Below are positions 16,586 to 24,534 of a stretch of 64,000 nt of DNA, in pieces. The notes under the pieces were generated by a model. That model was given only the letters and a program-made list of their open reading frames with translations, was not told where the DNA came from and did not search any database. The stretch spans positions 1-64,000 of the forward strand of contig JAIXKK010000152.1 of assembly GCA_026954325.1 (NCBI GenBank). The letters are read 5' to 3'. Each line of letters starts with the position of its first letter. Position 1 is the stretch's first letter. The position numbers were made by a program, and so were the translations under genes. The DNA is from Bryobacterales bacterium (GTDB lineage: Bacteria > Acidobacteriota > Terriglobia > Bryobacterales > Bryobacteraceae).

Positions 16586-17592
16586 CGGGGAGGGAACGCG
16601 TCCAGGCGAGGATTCAAGGCCGGCCCGTGGACAGCCTGCCGCTGATGCCCATCACCATGATGTTCGCAGCGGATACGATCGGCGTGCCCTATCTCGAATA
16701 CGTGACGGATCACCGCGTGCTGGCCGAAGCCCAACTCGAAACGGCCGCGAAGTTCGACTTCGACTACGTCTCCGTCATCTCCGATCCCGCCCGCGAAGCC
16801 TCCGACCTGGGCGCGAAGATCCAGTGGTTCGATAACCAGCCCCCAGCCGTCGTGGAAACCGAAGCCTTGTTGAGCGACAAGGCCTCGCTCGCCGGTCTTC
16901 GTCTGCCGGAGATTGCCGGCGGCAGACGTATGCTGGACCGCGTCGAGGGCGTGCGCCTGTTGGCCAAACAGGCCGGCGTCAACAAGACCGTCGAGGGGTG
17001 GGTGGAAGGGCCATGCGCCATGGCCGCGGACCTGCGCGGCCTCAACACCCTCATGCTCGACCTTTACGACGACGAGGGTTTCGTCATCGACCTGTTCGAG
17101 TTCGTCGTCGCCATGGAGACGGAGTTTGCCCGCGCCCAGGTGCGCGCCGGAGCGACCCTCATCGGCATCGGTGACGCCGCCGCATCGCTGATCGGCCCGA
17201 AATTCTACCAGCGGTTCGTGCAGCCCTACGAACAGAAGCTGATCCGGTCCATCCGCGGAATTGGCGTACCCGTGCGCCTTCACATCTGCGGCAACACACG
17301 AAAGATCCTCTCGGGCATGGGAGAGACCGGAGCCGACATCATCGACCTCGATTTCCTTTCGCCGCTCGCCGAAGGACGCGCCGCCATGGGAGGATCCCAG
17401 GTCCTGCTCGGCAACATGGATCCGGTGCGCGCGCTCCGCGACGGCTCGCCGGACTCGGTCTTTCAGCGGCTCGAGGAGTGCTACGCCGCGGCGGGCCCGC
17501 GATATATTGTGGGAGCAGGCTGCGAGATCGCCCGCGGCACGCCACGCGAGAACGTGCTGGCGATGACGCGCTTCGCCCGCGGCCGGAATTGA
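16582..17592 (+). CDS. MtaA/MtbA-type (UroD family) corrinoid methyltransferase
   Basis: A 336-residue UroD-superfamily methyltransferase. Unlike the divergent homologue, it keeps the full zinc site: His234 and Cys236 in RLHICGNTRK and Cys314 in GAGCEIARGTP, the HxC...C pattern of MtaA/MtbA. These enzymes transfer methyl between a corrinoid protein and a thiol acceptor, or from a methylated substrate to the corrinoid. No methanogenesis genes are visible, so coenzyme M is not an expected acceptor. It overlaps DUF1638 by 4 bp and is followed 7 bp later by the activase, in one operon. Confidence 0.92.
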   Translation: MTGRERVQARIQGRPVDSLPLMPITMMFAADTIGVPYLEYVTDHRVLAEAQLETAAKFDFDYVSVISDPAREASDLGAKIQWFDNQPPAVVETEALLSDKASLAGLRLPEIAGGRRMLDRVEGVRLLAKQAGVNKTVEGWVEGPCAMAADLRGLNTLMLDLYDDEGFVIDLFEFVVAMETEFARAQVRAGATLIGIGDAAASLIGPKFYQRFVQPYEQKLIRSIRGIGVPVRLHICGNTRKILSGMGETGADIIDLDFLSPLAEGRAAMGGSQVLLGNMDPVRALRDGSPDSVFQRLEECYAAAGPRYIVGAGCEIARGTPRENVLAMTRFARGRN

Positions 17593-17599
17593 GTTTCGC

Positions 17600-19090
17600 G
17601 TGGCCGAATATGTCCAGCTACAGCCGGAGCCCGGCAAGACCCTTTCCGATCAGCTCTTTGGCCTCGGGATCGAATTTCCCTGCGGCGGATGCACGGCGTG
17701 CGGGGGATGCCGGATCCGCCTCGTCTCCGGAGCCATTCCCATCACCGAGGGCATGCGTGACGCGCTCAGCGACGAAGAACTCGCCGCTGGATGGCGCCTT
17801 GCCTGCCAGGCGGAGACGGACGGCCCCGTTTCGCTGGACATCGAACAGTGGTCCGCCCGCATCCTCACCGATGAATCCCGCGTCGCGGTAGAGCCGTCCG
17901 AAGGCTTCGGAGCCGTTATCGACCTGGGAACCACCACCCTCGTTGTGGAACTCGTTGATCTGGCGACGGGCAGTGTCCTCGGCGTGCTTCCCGGCCTGAA
18001 CCCCCAAGGCCGCTACGGCAGCGACGTGATGAGCCGCATCGAGTTCGACCTGCGCGAACCCGGCGTCCTCACCAGCCTGATTCGGCGAACCATCGGAGCG
18101 ATGCTCGCCGAACTGGTCCGCGGCCGCAAACTGCGTGAAGTGTTGATCTGCGGCAATACCGTCATGCACCACCTCTTCTGCGGAGAGAGCGTCGAGCCCC
18201 TCTCCCACGTTCCCTTTCGTCCTTCGGCGTCCGGCGCGAGGTGCTTCACGGGCGAAGAACTCGGCTGGCCCGGGCAAACCCACTCCGCGGCAGTCACCTT
18301 TCTGCCCTGCGCCGGAGGCTTTGTCGGCAGCGACCTGCTGGCGGGCCTCATTGCCTGCGGGATGCACCAGTCGGAAAGCCCTATCGCCCTGATGGATCTC
18401 GGCACCAACGGAGAGATCGCCTTTGGCGGCCGTGAGGGGATCCTTTGCACCTCGACCGCCGCGGGGCCGGCGTTTGAAGGAGGCCGCATCCGCATGGGCA
18501 TGCGCGCCGGAGACGGCGCCATCGACCGTGTGGAGCAGGACGGCAGCGGCCTCGTCTGCCACGTCATCGGAGGCGATGCGCCTCGCGGCATCTGCGGCAG
18601 CGGCCTGGTCGACGCCGCGGCGGTCTCGCTCACCACCGGGTCCCTGGCCGCAACCGGGCGCCTGTCGAATGGCGCGAAGTCCCTGCCGCTCGCCGGTCCA
18701 GTCGCCCTTACGCAATCCGACATCCGCGAACTCCAACTCGCCAAAGGCGCGGTCGCCGCCGGTCTGGAACTGCTCCGTCAGGAAGCCGCCATCCACTCGT
18801 CCCAGGTCGCTTCCCTTCATCTTGCCGGCGCGTTCGGAAATTATGTCCGCGTCGACAGTGCCCGGCGGATCGGACTCCTTCCGCGCTGGGACACACCTGT
18901 CCATCCCATCGGCAACAGCGCCGTCCGCGGCACGCGCACGCTGCTGCTCAGTCCCTCCCGCCGCCAATCTCTCCTCGATGGTCTGCTCCGGATCACCCGG
19001 CACGTCGAACTCGCGGCCAGCCCTGAATTCCAGGAGGCCTTCGTCGAAAACATGACCTTTCCCTCACCGCCTGAACCGTCACGGGGCTAG
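17600..19090 (+). CDS. Ferredoxin-ASKHA corrinoid reductive activase (RACo/RamA-like, DUF4445)
   Basis: A 496-residue protein that in characterised relatives uses ATP and electrons to reduce inactive Co(II)-corrinoid proteins back to Co(I). The N-terminal [2Fe-2S] ferredoxin-type domain has CGGCTACGGC (Cys28-Cys37) and a later cysteine near 69. The ASKHA ATPase core starts with AVIDLGTTTLVVELVDLATG (about 112-131) and continues with LICGNTVMHHLFCG, ALMDLGTNGEIAFGG and HLAGAFGNYVRVDSARRIGLLP. It is shorter than many RACo proteins but has both ends of the family. The start is GTG 17600. As last gene of the operon it implies that the corrinoid protein cycles through super-reduced cobalt. Confidence 0.92.
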   Translation: MAEYVQLQPEPGKTLSDQLFGLGIEFPCGGCTACGGCRIRLVSGAIPITEGMRDALSDEELAAGWRLACQAETDGPVSLDIEQWSARILTDESRVAVEPSEGFGAVIDLGTTTLVVELVDLATGSVLGVLPGLNPQGRYGSDVMSRIEFDLREPGVLTSLIRRTIGAMLAELVRGRKLREVLICGNTVMHHLFCGESVEPLSHVPFRPSASGARCFTGEELGWPGQTHSAAVTFLPCAGGFVGSDLLAGLIACGMHQSESPIALMDLGTNGEIAFGGREGILCTSTAAGPAFEGGRIRMGMRAGDGAIDRVEQDGSGLVCHVIGGDAPRGICGSGLVDAAAVSLTTGSLAATGRLSNGAKSLPLAGPVALTQSDIRELQLAKGAVAAGLELLRQEAAIHSSQVASLHLAGAFGNYVRVDSARRIGLLPRWDTPVHPIGNSAVRGTRTLLLSPSRRQSLLDGLLRITRHVELAASPEFQEAFVENMTFPSPPEPSRG

Positions 19091-19114
19091 AACGATCAAT
19101 CACCACCACCATGT

Positions 19115-20329
19115 TCAGAGCCCCAGGGCGTGCTCGATCTCCGCCTCGACGCGAGCAAAGTCTCCAGGGTTGCGGAGAACGTTGCCGATCCCGGTGTTAG
19201 CTTTCTTCTCCAGCAGTTTCTCCGTAGCGTACAGCGCGAGCATATAAGCCGCGCGCGCATTCCGCGCGCTCATGCGAGACCAGTTCTGCCCCAACTGGCT
19301 CAGCTTGGGCGCCTGATGCGCCTTAATCAAGGCTTCGATTGCCGCGCGGTATTGCGGCGCCAGTGTCTGGCCGGAGTATTTCTGCGCCAGGCCTTCGTGC
19401 AGCCAGGCCGGCCATTGGCCGATCTCGTGCAGGCAGGCATGCACCAGTTCGTGGGCGAATGTCCGGCGGGTTTCCGCGCTCACCTGCCGCGAATCGGAAA
19501 TGGGCACGTGAATGCGCCCGTCATACAACCCGCCGCTCCACTCGGCGGCTTGCGTTGCCTGGAAGTAACTTTCGCGACTCGAGGCGACGGCCGTCACCTT
19601 CTCATTTGCCCGGCAGCCGAGTTGGAACGAGATGCGGGTGTACTCGTCGTCCAGCACCTGAAGCATGCTCTTCGCCAGAGATTCCGGCGCCGTGCCGCGT
19701 TCATACCGCAACACCACCCGGTTGCCCACCATGCGCTCCGACCCCTTGTCGGCCGTCTTTTCCCGCTCGGCGCGGCGGATCATTGCTTCAATGCCGGGGT
19801 TCGGTTCGATGGCGGCGGATTCCTTCCAGTGCAGCATGGCCTGTTCGAGGTTGTCCATCCTGTAGAAGGCCATCCCGGCAACGACGTGAAGATAGGGGTC
19901 CGCCGGGTAGCGCTGCAAGTCATGTTCGAGAAGGCGGAGGGCTTCGGCCGGCTGGTTGGCTTCAATCAATCTCCAGGCCTTGGTTGCCGGATGGTCCCTT
20001 CCCGCCTTCGACACGGCAGCGGCCGCCGCTGCCGCCGGCGCGTTTCCAGCGCCGCCGATATCGCGGGCGCTCTTTCGCGCCTCCTCGAAGGCGCCGGCCC
20101 CGTCCACCGCCTTTGAAGGCACATAGCCGGATATCTGCTTTCCGCCCACGTCGGCAACCACCTTGTAGCACGATCCGCCGCCGCCGGTGAGCGCGGACCG
20201 CACCTCCACCGGTTGCCCCGCGGGCAGAAGGGCAATCTGCTCTTCCTCCGCGTCACACCCGCCGCGGAGCACTGATTCCGTATTCAACGTGGTTGCCGTG
20301 ATGGCGAATAGAAGCCAAGTGGCGGGCAT
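19115..20329 (-). CDS. Exported TPR/MA-family metallopeptidase
   Basis: A 404-residue secreted protein with an N-terminal leader (MPATWLLFAITATTLN) and an SH3-like region (about 35-75), a TPR-like stretch around 110-170 (EANQPAEALRLLEHDLQRYPADPYLHVVAGMAF) and a C-terminal gluzincin peptidase domain. The zinc motif is TFAHELVHACLHEIG (HExxH), followed by PAWLHEGLAQKYSG with the third ligand glutamate, typical of the peptidase MA-like family. Two cysteines near the N-terminus (SVLRGGCDAEE, GGSCYKVV) could form a disulfide. The substrate is unknown. Confidence 0.85.
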   Translation of the reverse strand: MPATWLLFAITATTLNTESVLRGGCDAEEEQIALLPAGQPVEVRSALTGGGGSCYKVVADVGGKQISGYVPSKAVDGAGAFEEARKSARDIGGAGNAPAAAAAAAVSKAGRDHPATKAWRLIEANQPAEALRLLEHDLQRYPADPYLHVVAGMAFYRMDNLEQAMLHWKESAAIEPNPGIEAMIRRAEREKTADKGSERMVGNRVVLRYERGTAPESLAKSMLQVLDDEYTRISFQLGCRANEKVTAVASSRESYFQATQAAEWSGGLYDGRIHVPISDSRQVSAETRRTFAHELVHACLHEIGQWPAWLHEGLAQKYSGQTLAPQYRAAIEALIKAHQAPKLSQLGQNWSRMSARNARAAYMLALYATEKLLEKKANTGIGNVLRNPGDFARVEAEIEHALGL

Positions 20330-20426
20330 ACCTTTGATCGTAAGGTGGCGTGGCGCCGTATTCCCTCAGGGAAACGCCTCAGTTCTCCTATTCGTGCTGC
20401 CCGAGCGGCCGGTCCGGCGTTCGCTG

Positions 20427-20717
20427 AATCGAACGCCGGCGGTGCACACCGGAGACTTGAAGACGGGGTTCGCGCCGGGAACGGGCCATGGCCTCGGTGT
20501 TTCCATCACAAGGCCGGGCGATGGGGAACTGCGATTGCACTCGCCGGCGGCCTTCGGGCACGGTGGAGCGTATCGCACCCATGGCCGGGCCGATCCGCGG
20601 AAGGACATGGTGGGCGTCATCATGCTCCAGCGCGCCAATGGCGGCGGAGATTTGGCGGCCGGGATCAGCGGCTTCATGGCCATGCCGGCCGCGGCCATTC
20701 TGGAGCAGCGCTCAATA
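20427..20717 (+). pseudogene. C-terminal remnant of a beta-lactamase-family (class C/esterase) serine hydrolase
   Basis: Between the peptidase and serA, 380 bp hold no intact gene, but one plus-strand frame reads HTGDLKTGFAPGTGHGLGVS and then FGHGGAYRTHGRADPRKD-MVGVIMLQR. This matches the C-terminal HGG block of beta-lactamase-related serine hydrolases, which lies late in the fold. The N-terminal two-thirds, including the SxxK motif, is absent because an unrelated gene occupies that space. It is best read as a decaying gene fragment left after a deletion. Confidence 0.65.
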
Positions 20718-21950
20718 GAGGATGCGCGTGCGGATGGCGCCAGGCACTTCATCAAGCCCGCGCTTGACCATCAGGGACTCGTTCCGTTCACCGGTGTCGA
20801 TGTCGATGACCACGTAGCCGATCTTCGAATTGGTTTGCAGATATTCGCCGGCGATGTTGATTTTGCGCTCGGAGAACACCGCGTTCACGGCCGAGAGCAC
20901 ACCCGGCCGGTTGCGGTGGATATGCAGCAGGCGGTGCATGGCCGGATGTTCCGGCAGGGAGACTTCAGGGAAGTTGACCGCGGAGAGCGTGGAGCCGTTG
21001 TTGCTGTACTTGATGAGCTTGCTTGCCACTTCGTATCCGATATTTTGTTGGGCTTCTTCCGTGCTGCCGCCCACATGCGGCGTCAGCAGAACATTGTCCA
21101 AGCCCCGCAGCGGCGAGACGAACTCCTCGCCCTCGGTCTTCGGCTCGGAGGGAAAGACGTCGATGGCCGCTCCGGCGATGTGGCCTGAGCGGAGCGCCTC
21201 CGCCAGAGCGTCGAGATCGACCACGGTGCCGCGCGAGGCGTTGATGAGCAGCGAGCCCGGCTTCATGGCCGCAATCTGATCGCGGCCGATGAGTCCGTGC
21301 GTCCGCGGAGTTTTCGGAACGTGAAGCGTGACGGCGTCGGCAACATCGAGCAGGCCGTCGAGCGAGGGCGCCGGCCTGGCGTTGCCGAGGGCCAGTTTTG
21401 CGTCGATGTCGTAATAGATCACCTGCATTCCGAGGGACTCCGCCAGCAGTCCGATCTGCGTGCCGATGTGGCCGTAGCCGACGATGCCAAGACACTTGCC
21501 GCGCACTTCGCGGGAGCCCGCGGCTGTCTTGATCCAGCCGCCACGGTGGGCCATCGCGTTGCGGCGCGGGATGCCGCGCATGAGCATGATGATCTCCGCC
21601 AGCACCAGTTCGGCGACGCTGCGTGTGTTGGAAAAGGGCGCGTTGAACACGGGAATCCCGCGCGCCTGCGCGGCGTCGAGATCCACCTGGTTGGTGCCGA
21701 TGCAGAAGCATCCCACTCCGGTCAGCTTCGGCGCGTTCTCGAAGATGCGCGCCGTGAGTTGCGTGGCGGATCGAATGCCGATGAAGTAGGCGTCCTTCAC
21801 CGATTCGAGAAGCCGTCCTTCCGGGAGCGATTTCTGATGGTACTCGATTTCGGTGTAGCCGTCGTCCCGAAAGGCTTTCACGGCGGTGGAATGGACGCCT
21901 TCGAGCAGAAGAATCTTGATCTTGCTTTTATCGAGGGATGTCTTACTCAT
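20712..21950 (-). CDS. serA: D-3-phosphoglycerate dehydrogenase with ACT domain
   Basis: A 412-residue enzyme catalysing the first step of phosphoserine biosynthesis, 3-phosphoglycerate to 3-phosphohydroxypyruvate with NAD. It is of the short E. coli type: substrate region GIRSATQLTARI, GVGCFCIGTNQVDL, NAD-binding GIVGYGHIGTQIGLLAESLG, the arginine in LINASRGTVVDLDAL, glutamate in DVFPSEP and histidine in LLTPHVGGSTEEAQ. The C-terminal ACT domain (about 340-412, HRNRPGVLSAVNAVF) suggests serine feedback control. It is transcribed away from the dinB gene. Confidence 0.95.
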   Translation of the reverse strand: MSKTSLDKSKIKILLLEGVHSTAVKAFRDDGYTEIEYHQKSLPEGRLLESVKDAYFIGIRSATQLTARIFENAPKLTGVGCFCIGTNQVDLDAAQARGIPVFNAPFSNTRSVAELVLAEIIMLMRGIPRRNAMAHRGGWIKTAAGSREVRGKCLGIVGYGHIGTQIGLLAESLGMQVIYYDIDAKLALGNARPAPSLDGLLDVADAVTLHVPKTPRTHGLIGRDQIAAMKPGSLLINASRGTVVDLDALAEALRSGHIAGAAIDVFPSEPKTEGEEFVSPLRGLDNVLLTPHVGGSTEEAQQNIGYEVASKLIKYSNNGSTLSAVNFPEVSLPEHPAMHRLLHIHRNRPGVLSAVNAVFSERKINIAGEYLQTNSKIGYVVIDIDTGERNESLMVKRGLDEVPGAIRTRILY

Positions 21951-22020
21951 TCAGTTGCGGAAACGTGTTTCTATCACCAGTTTCGCATGTGGTGTACGCT
22001 GTAGGGACAAAGGAGAGAAA

Positions 22021-22518
22021 ATGAGAGGATCTGGAGTGCTTTTGTGGGCGCTTGTCTCGTGTACGGTGCAGGCGCGGAATCCACTGGTGACGACGGCGGC
22101 GCAGCGCTATTTCAACAGCGTGCGGAGGAATCTCGAGGCGAGCGCCGAGGCCATGCCGGCGGAGAAATATGGCTTCCGGCTGACCGAAGGACAGATGACG
22201 TTCGCCGAATGGCTCAACCATGCCACCCAGCGCAACTACAGCGACTGTGCGGTGATGAAAGGCGAAAGCGTGCCGGATGCGGAAAAGGAGGCGGCGAAGC
22301 TCAAGCACAAGGGCGAGGTGAGCAAGGCGCTGAAGGAGTCCTTCGCCTATTGCGCCGAAGCGCTGCGGGGAATGGATGATCAGAAAGCCATCTCATCTCC
22401 GGCAATGAGCAACGCCTTGTTGCACGTGGTGGTCCACAACAACGAGATCTACGGAAACGTGGTGGGGTATCTGCGTGTCTGGAACACCAGGCTAAGCCTG
22501 GCTGATCTTGTGAACTGA
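22021..22518 (+). CDS. DinB-family protein with signal peptide, 3' end interrupted by a group II intron
   Basis: A 165-residue reading frame starting at ATG 22021 after an AAAGGAG box, with a leader MRGSGVLLWALVSCTVQA. The four-helix DinB/YfiT metal-binding pattern is seen: MTFAEWLNHATQRNYSDC and LLHVVVHNNEIYGNVVGYLR, whose histidines are the expected ligands. Family members normally run a few residues past YLR. Here the natural sequence stops at about 22474, where a group II intron begins, and the last 15 residues (VWNTRLSLADLVN end) are read from intron sequence. The unspliced product would be nearly full length. Function unknown; perhaps thiol-dependent transferase-like. Confidence 0.8.
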   Translation: MRGSGVLLWALVSCTVQARNPLVTTAAQRYFNSVRRNLEASAEAMPAEKYGFRLTEGQMTFAEWLNHATQRNYSDCAVMKGESVPDAEKEAAKLKHKGEVSKALKESFAYCAEALRGMDDQKAISSPAMSNALLHVVVHNNEIYGNVVGYLRVWNTRLSLADLVN

Positions 22519-22899
22519 AAGGAGTTCACCATGTAAATTGCTCATTCGTACGTGTAGCGGAACCGGAGCGGGGTGGAGTAATCCACCTGGTGGAAACCGG
22601 GGAAGCAAACCTGCGAGCCGTAGCGCAAGCGAACCCGATTCGGCCTCGTTACGCTTTTGAAGGTGGCCAGTCTGCCAGAGTTGATGAAGCCTGTTACCGG
22701 CGGGGAAGTAATGAGCAAGCACTCGTCGGGCCTTCCGGGGTGGTTGGGGACAGCGCGCAGGGAAAGATCAGTTCAGGAACCTGGGAGACCCGGCAGGGAG
22801 GGGAAGGGAGACCGGACCCAACGGCCCGAGGGAATCCATAACCGAAGGAACGGCCCTGGCCGGGAGTCGGAGAGGCCCATAGTAGCGAGGAAGCGAGTA

Positions 22900-24321
22900 A
22901 TGACCGTGGAGCGAAGGGGCCTTACTGGAAACAGTGCTGCTGTAAGAGGGAAGGAGAGCCGATTGGAAGAAATTCCTAGCACGGAAGAATGGGAGCAGAT
23001 CGAAGCCGCGGAAAACGCGACGCAAGAGAGGCTGCCAGATAGACTCTCGTTGCTGAGACAGAAGCTGAGTCAAAAGGCCAAGCAGGAGCCGAAGTTCCGG
23101 TTTTATACGCTGTATAACCAGATCTGTCGGCGCGATGTGCTGGAAGCAGCATGGGCGCGGGTGCGAGCCAACAAGGGCGCCCCCGGCGTGGACGGCGTGA
23201 AGATCGAACAGATCGAAGCGGCGGAAGCGGGAGTGCAGGGATTCCTGGAGGAAATCGAGGAGTCACTGCGCGCCAAGACCTATGCGCCGAAAGCGGTACG
23301 GCGCGTCTACATACCAAAGGCAAATGGGAAACTGCGGCCGTTGGGAATACCGACGGTCCGCGATCGAGTGGTCCAGATGGCGGCCCTGCTGATCCTGGAG
23401 CCGATCTTCGAGGCCGATTTCGAGGATTGCTCCTATGGGTTCCGTCCGGGGCGCTCGGCACACCAGGCGCTGGAGGAGATACGCGGCCAGATCAAGGCTG
23501 GGTATCAGGCGGTGTATGACGCGGACTTAAAAGGCTACTTCGATTCGATTCCGCACGGCAAGCTTCTGGCTTGTGTGCGTATGCGAGTGGTGGACCGGAG
23601 TGTGCTCATGCTGATTCGGATGTGGCTGCAAAGCCCGGTAGTAGAGCCGGATGAGAAGGGCCAACCGGGGCGGTGGAGTCGGCCGCGCAAGGGGACTCCT
23701 CAAGGCGGGGTGATTTCGCCGCTGCTCAGTAACTTGTATTTGCATTGGTTCGACAAGCTGTTTCACCGGACTGATGGGCCGGCTCAATGGGCAAACGCCA
23801 AGTTAGTGCGCTACGCCGATGACTTTGTGGTGCTGGCGCGCTATCAAGGACCACGCCTGACGGGCTGGATAGAATCGAAACTCGAAAGCTGGCTTGGGTT
23901 GGAGATCAATCGGGACAAGACGCGAGTGGTCGACCTGAAACACAAGGGAGCTAGTCTGGACTTTCTGGGGTTCACGTTCCGCTACGATAACGACCTCGAA
24001 GGGCGTGGGTGGCGGTATCTCAACGTGCAACCGTCGAGAAAGGCTCTGAAGAAGGAACGGGAGAAGCTGCACGAGGCGACCAATCATCGCCAGTGCTTCA
24101 AGCCCATCCCGGTGCTGATCGAAGAGCTGAATCGACACCTGAAGGGATGGAGGAACTACTTTGCTTTTGGATACCCGCGCCTGGCCTTCCGCAAGATCAA
24201 CACGTACGTTCGTGGTCGTCTTACGCAGCATTTGAAGCGACGCAGCCAACGGTCCTTCCGGCCGCCGGAAGGAGTCAGCTACTACCAACAGATCGAGCGG
24301 TTTGGTCTGGTTCGGCTATGA
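22900..24321 (+). CDS. ltrA: Group II intron-encoded reverse transcriptase/maturase
   Basis: About 473 residues from ATG 22900 (MTVERRGLTGN); the same frame is open further upstream but that part is ribozyme sequence. Reverse-transcriptase blocks are complete: YIPKANGKLRPLGIPTVRDR, SYGFRPGRSAHQAL, YDADLKGYFDSIPH, KGTPQGGVISPLLSNLYLHW and the catalytic VRYADDFVVLA. The maturase X domain (LNRHLKGWRNYFAFGYPRLAF to the C-terminal IERFGLVRL) is present. No HNH endonuclease domain follows, so retrohoming would need a nicked or replicating target. It appears intact and able to support splicing and mobility. Confidence 0.95.
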   Translation: MTVERRGLTGNSAAVRGKESRLEEIPSTEEWEQIEAAENATQERLPDRLSLLRQKLSQKAKQEPKFRFYTLYNQICRRDVLEAAWARVRANKGAPGVDGVKIEQIEAAEAGVQGFLEEIEESLRAKTYAPKAVRRVYIPKANGKLRPLGIPTVRDRVVQMAALLILEPIFEADFEDCSYGFRPGRSAHQALEEIRGQIKAGYQAVYDADLKGYFDSIPHGKLLACVRMRVVDRSVLMLIRMWLQSPVVEPDEKGQPGRWSRPRKGTPQGGVISPLLSNLYLHWFDKLFHRTDGPAQWANAKLVRYADDFVVLARYQGPRLTGWIESKLESWLGLEINRDKTRVVDLKHKGASLDFLGFTFRYDNDLEGRGWRYLNVQPSRKALKKEREKLHEATNHRQCFKPIPVLIEELNRHLKGWRNYFAFGYPRLAFRKINTYVRGRLTQHLKRRSQRSFRPPEGVSYYQQIERFGLVRL

Positions 24322-24374
24322 GGCTGGCAGCCGTCAACTGTCTGCGCACGCCTGCGGCGATAACGTTTCCAGGA

Positions 24375-24460
24375 GAGCCGGATGTCGGGAAATCTGCTCG
24401 TCCGGTTCGACGAGGGGAGAGTGGGTCGCACCGCAAGTGTCGCCCTCTCTCCTACTCTAC
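24375..24460 (+). ncRNA. Group II intron domains V and VI
   Basis: Domain V at 24375-24408 is exactly 34 nt, from GAGCCGGATG through a GAAA-type tetraloop to TCCGGTTC, the catalytic core of the ribozyme. Domain VI is the following stem whose 5' arm starts with GGGGAGAG and whose 3' arm is CTCTCTCC; the A in the trailing TACTCTAC is well placed as the branch point. The 3' splice site is placed after AC at 24460. Confidence 0.8.
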
Positions 24461-24468
24461 CGGATTTA

Positions 24469-24508
24469 TTCCCCCTTCCACCGCGGCGAGGCGTGGAATG
24501 GAGGGGAA
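24469..24508. other. Inverted repeat just after the intron
   Basis: Arms TTCCCC (24469-24474) and TTCCAC (24476-24481) pair with GTGGAA (24493-24498) and GGGGAA (24503-24508), giving a 12-bp stem with a small internal loop. It lies between the intron 3' end and the response regulator start. There is no T-run on either side, so it is not a standard intrinsic terminator; it may still mark the end of the original DinB transcript or affect translation of the regulator. Confidence 0.4.
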
Positions 24509-24534
24509 GAAAGATTAGCCGGAGAGGGAGACGA

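Larger units (their letters stand above)
22475..24460 (+). mobile_element. Group II intron (ribozyme plus reverse transcriptase/maturase)
   Basis: A retroelement of about 1,986 bp. The proposed 5' end is GTGTC at 22475, followed by perfect stems typical of domain I (CCAGGC at 22487-22492 with GCCTGG at 22496-22501; GTGAACT at 22510-22516 with AGTTCAC at 22523-22529). The maturase gene lies inside domain IV. Domain V is a canonical 34-nt hairpin at 24375-24408, and domain VI follows with a bulged A about 7 nt before the proposed 3' end at 24460 (...CTAC). It is inserted in the sense orientation in the 3' end of the DinB gene. The 5' boundary is inferred from structure and the DinB alignment, not from an empty site. 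Confidence 0.85.

Noticed and set aside
24469..24508. Intrinsic terminator after the intron
   Set aside because: The stem is strong but no T-run follows on either strand.
24382..24534. N-terminal extension of the response regulator
   Set aside because: The frame is open from inside the intron but the added residues are from domain VI and a hairpin; the receiver fold starts at TTG 24535 behind a good Shine-Dalgarno.
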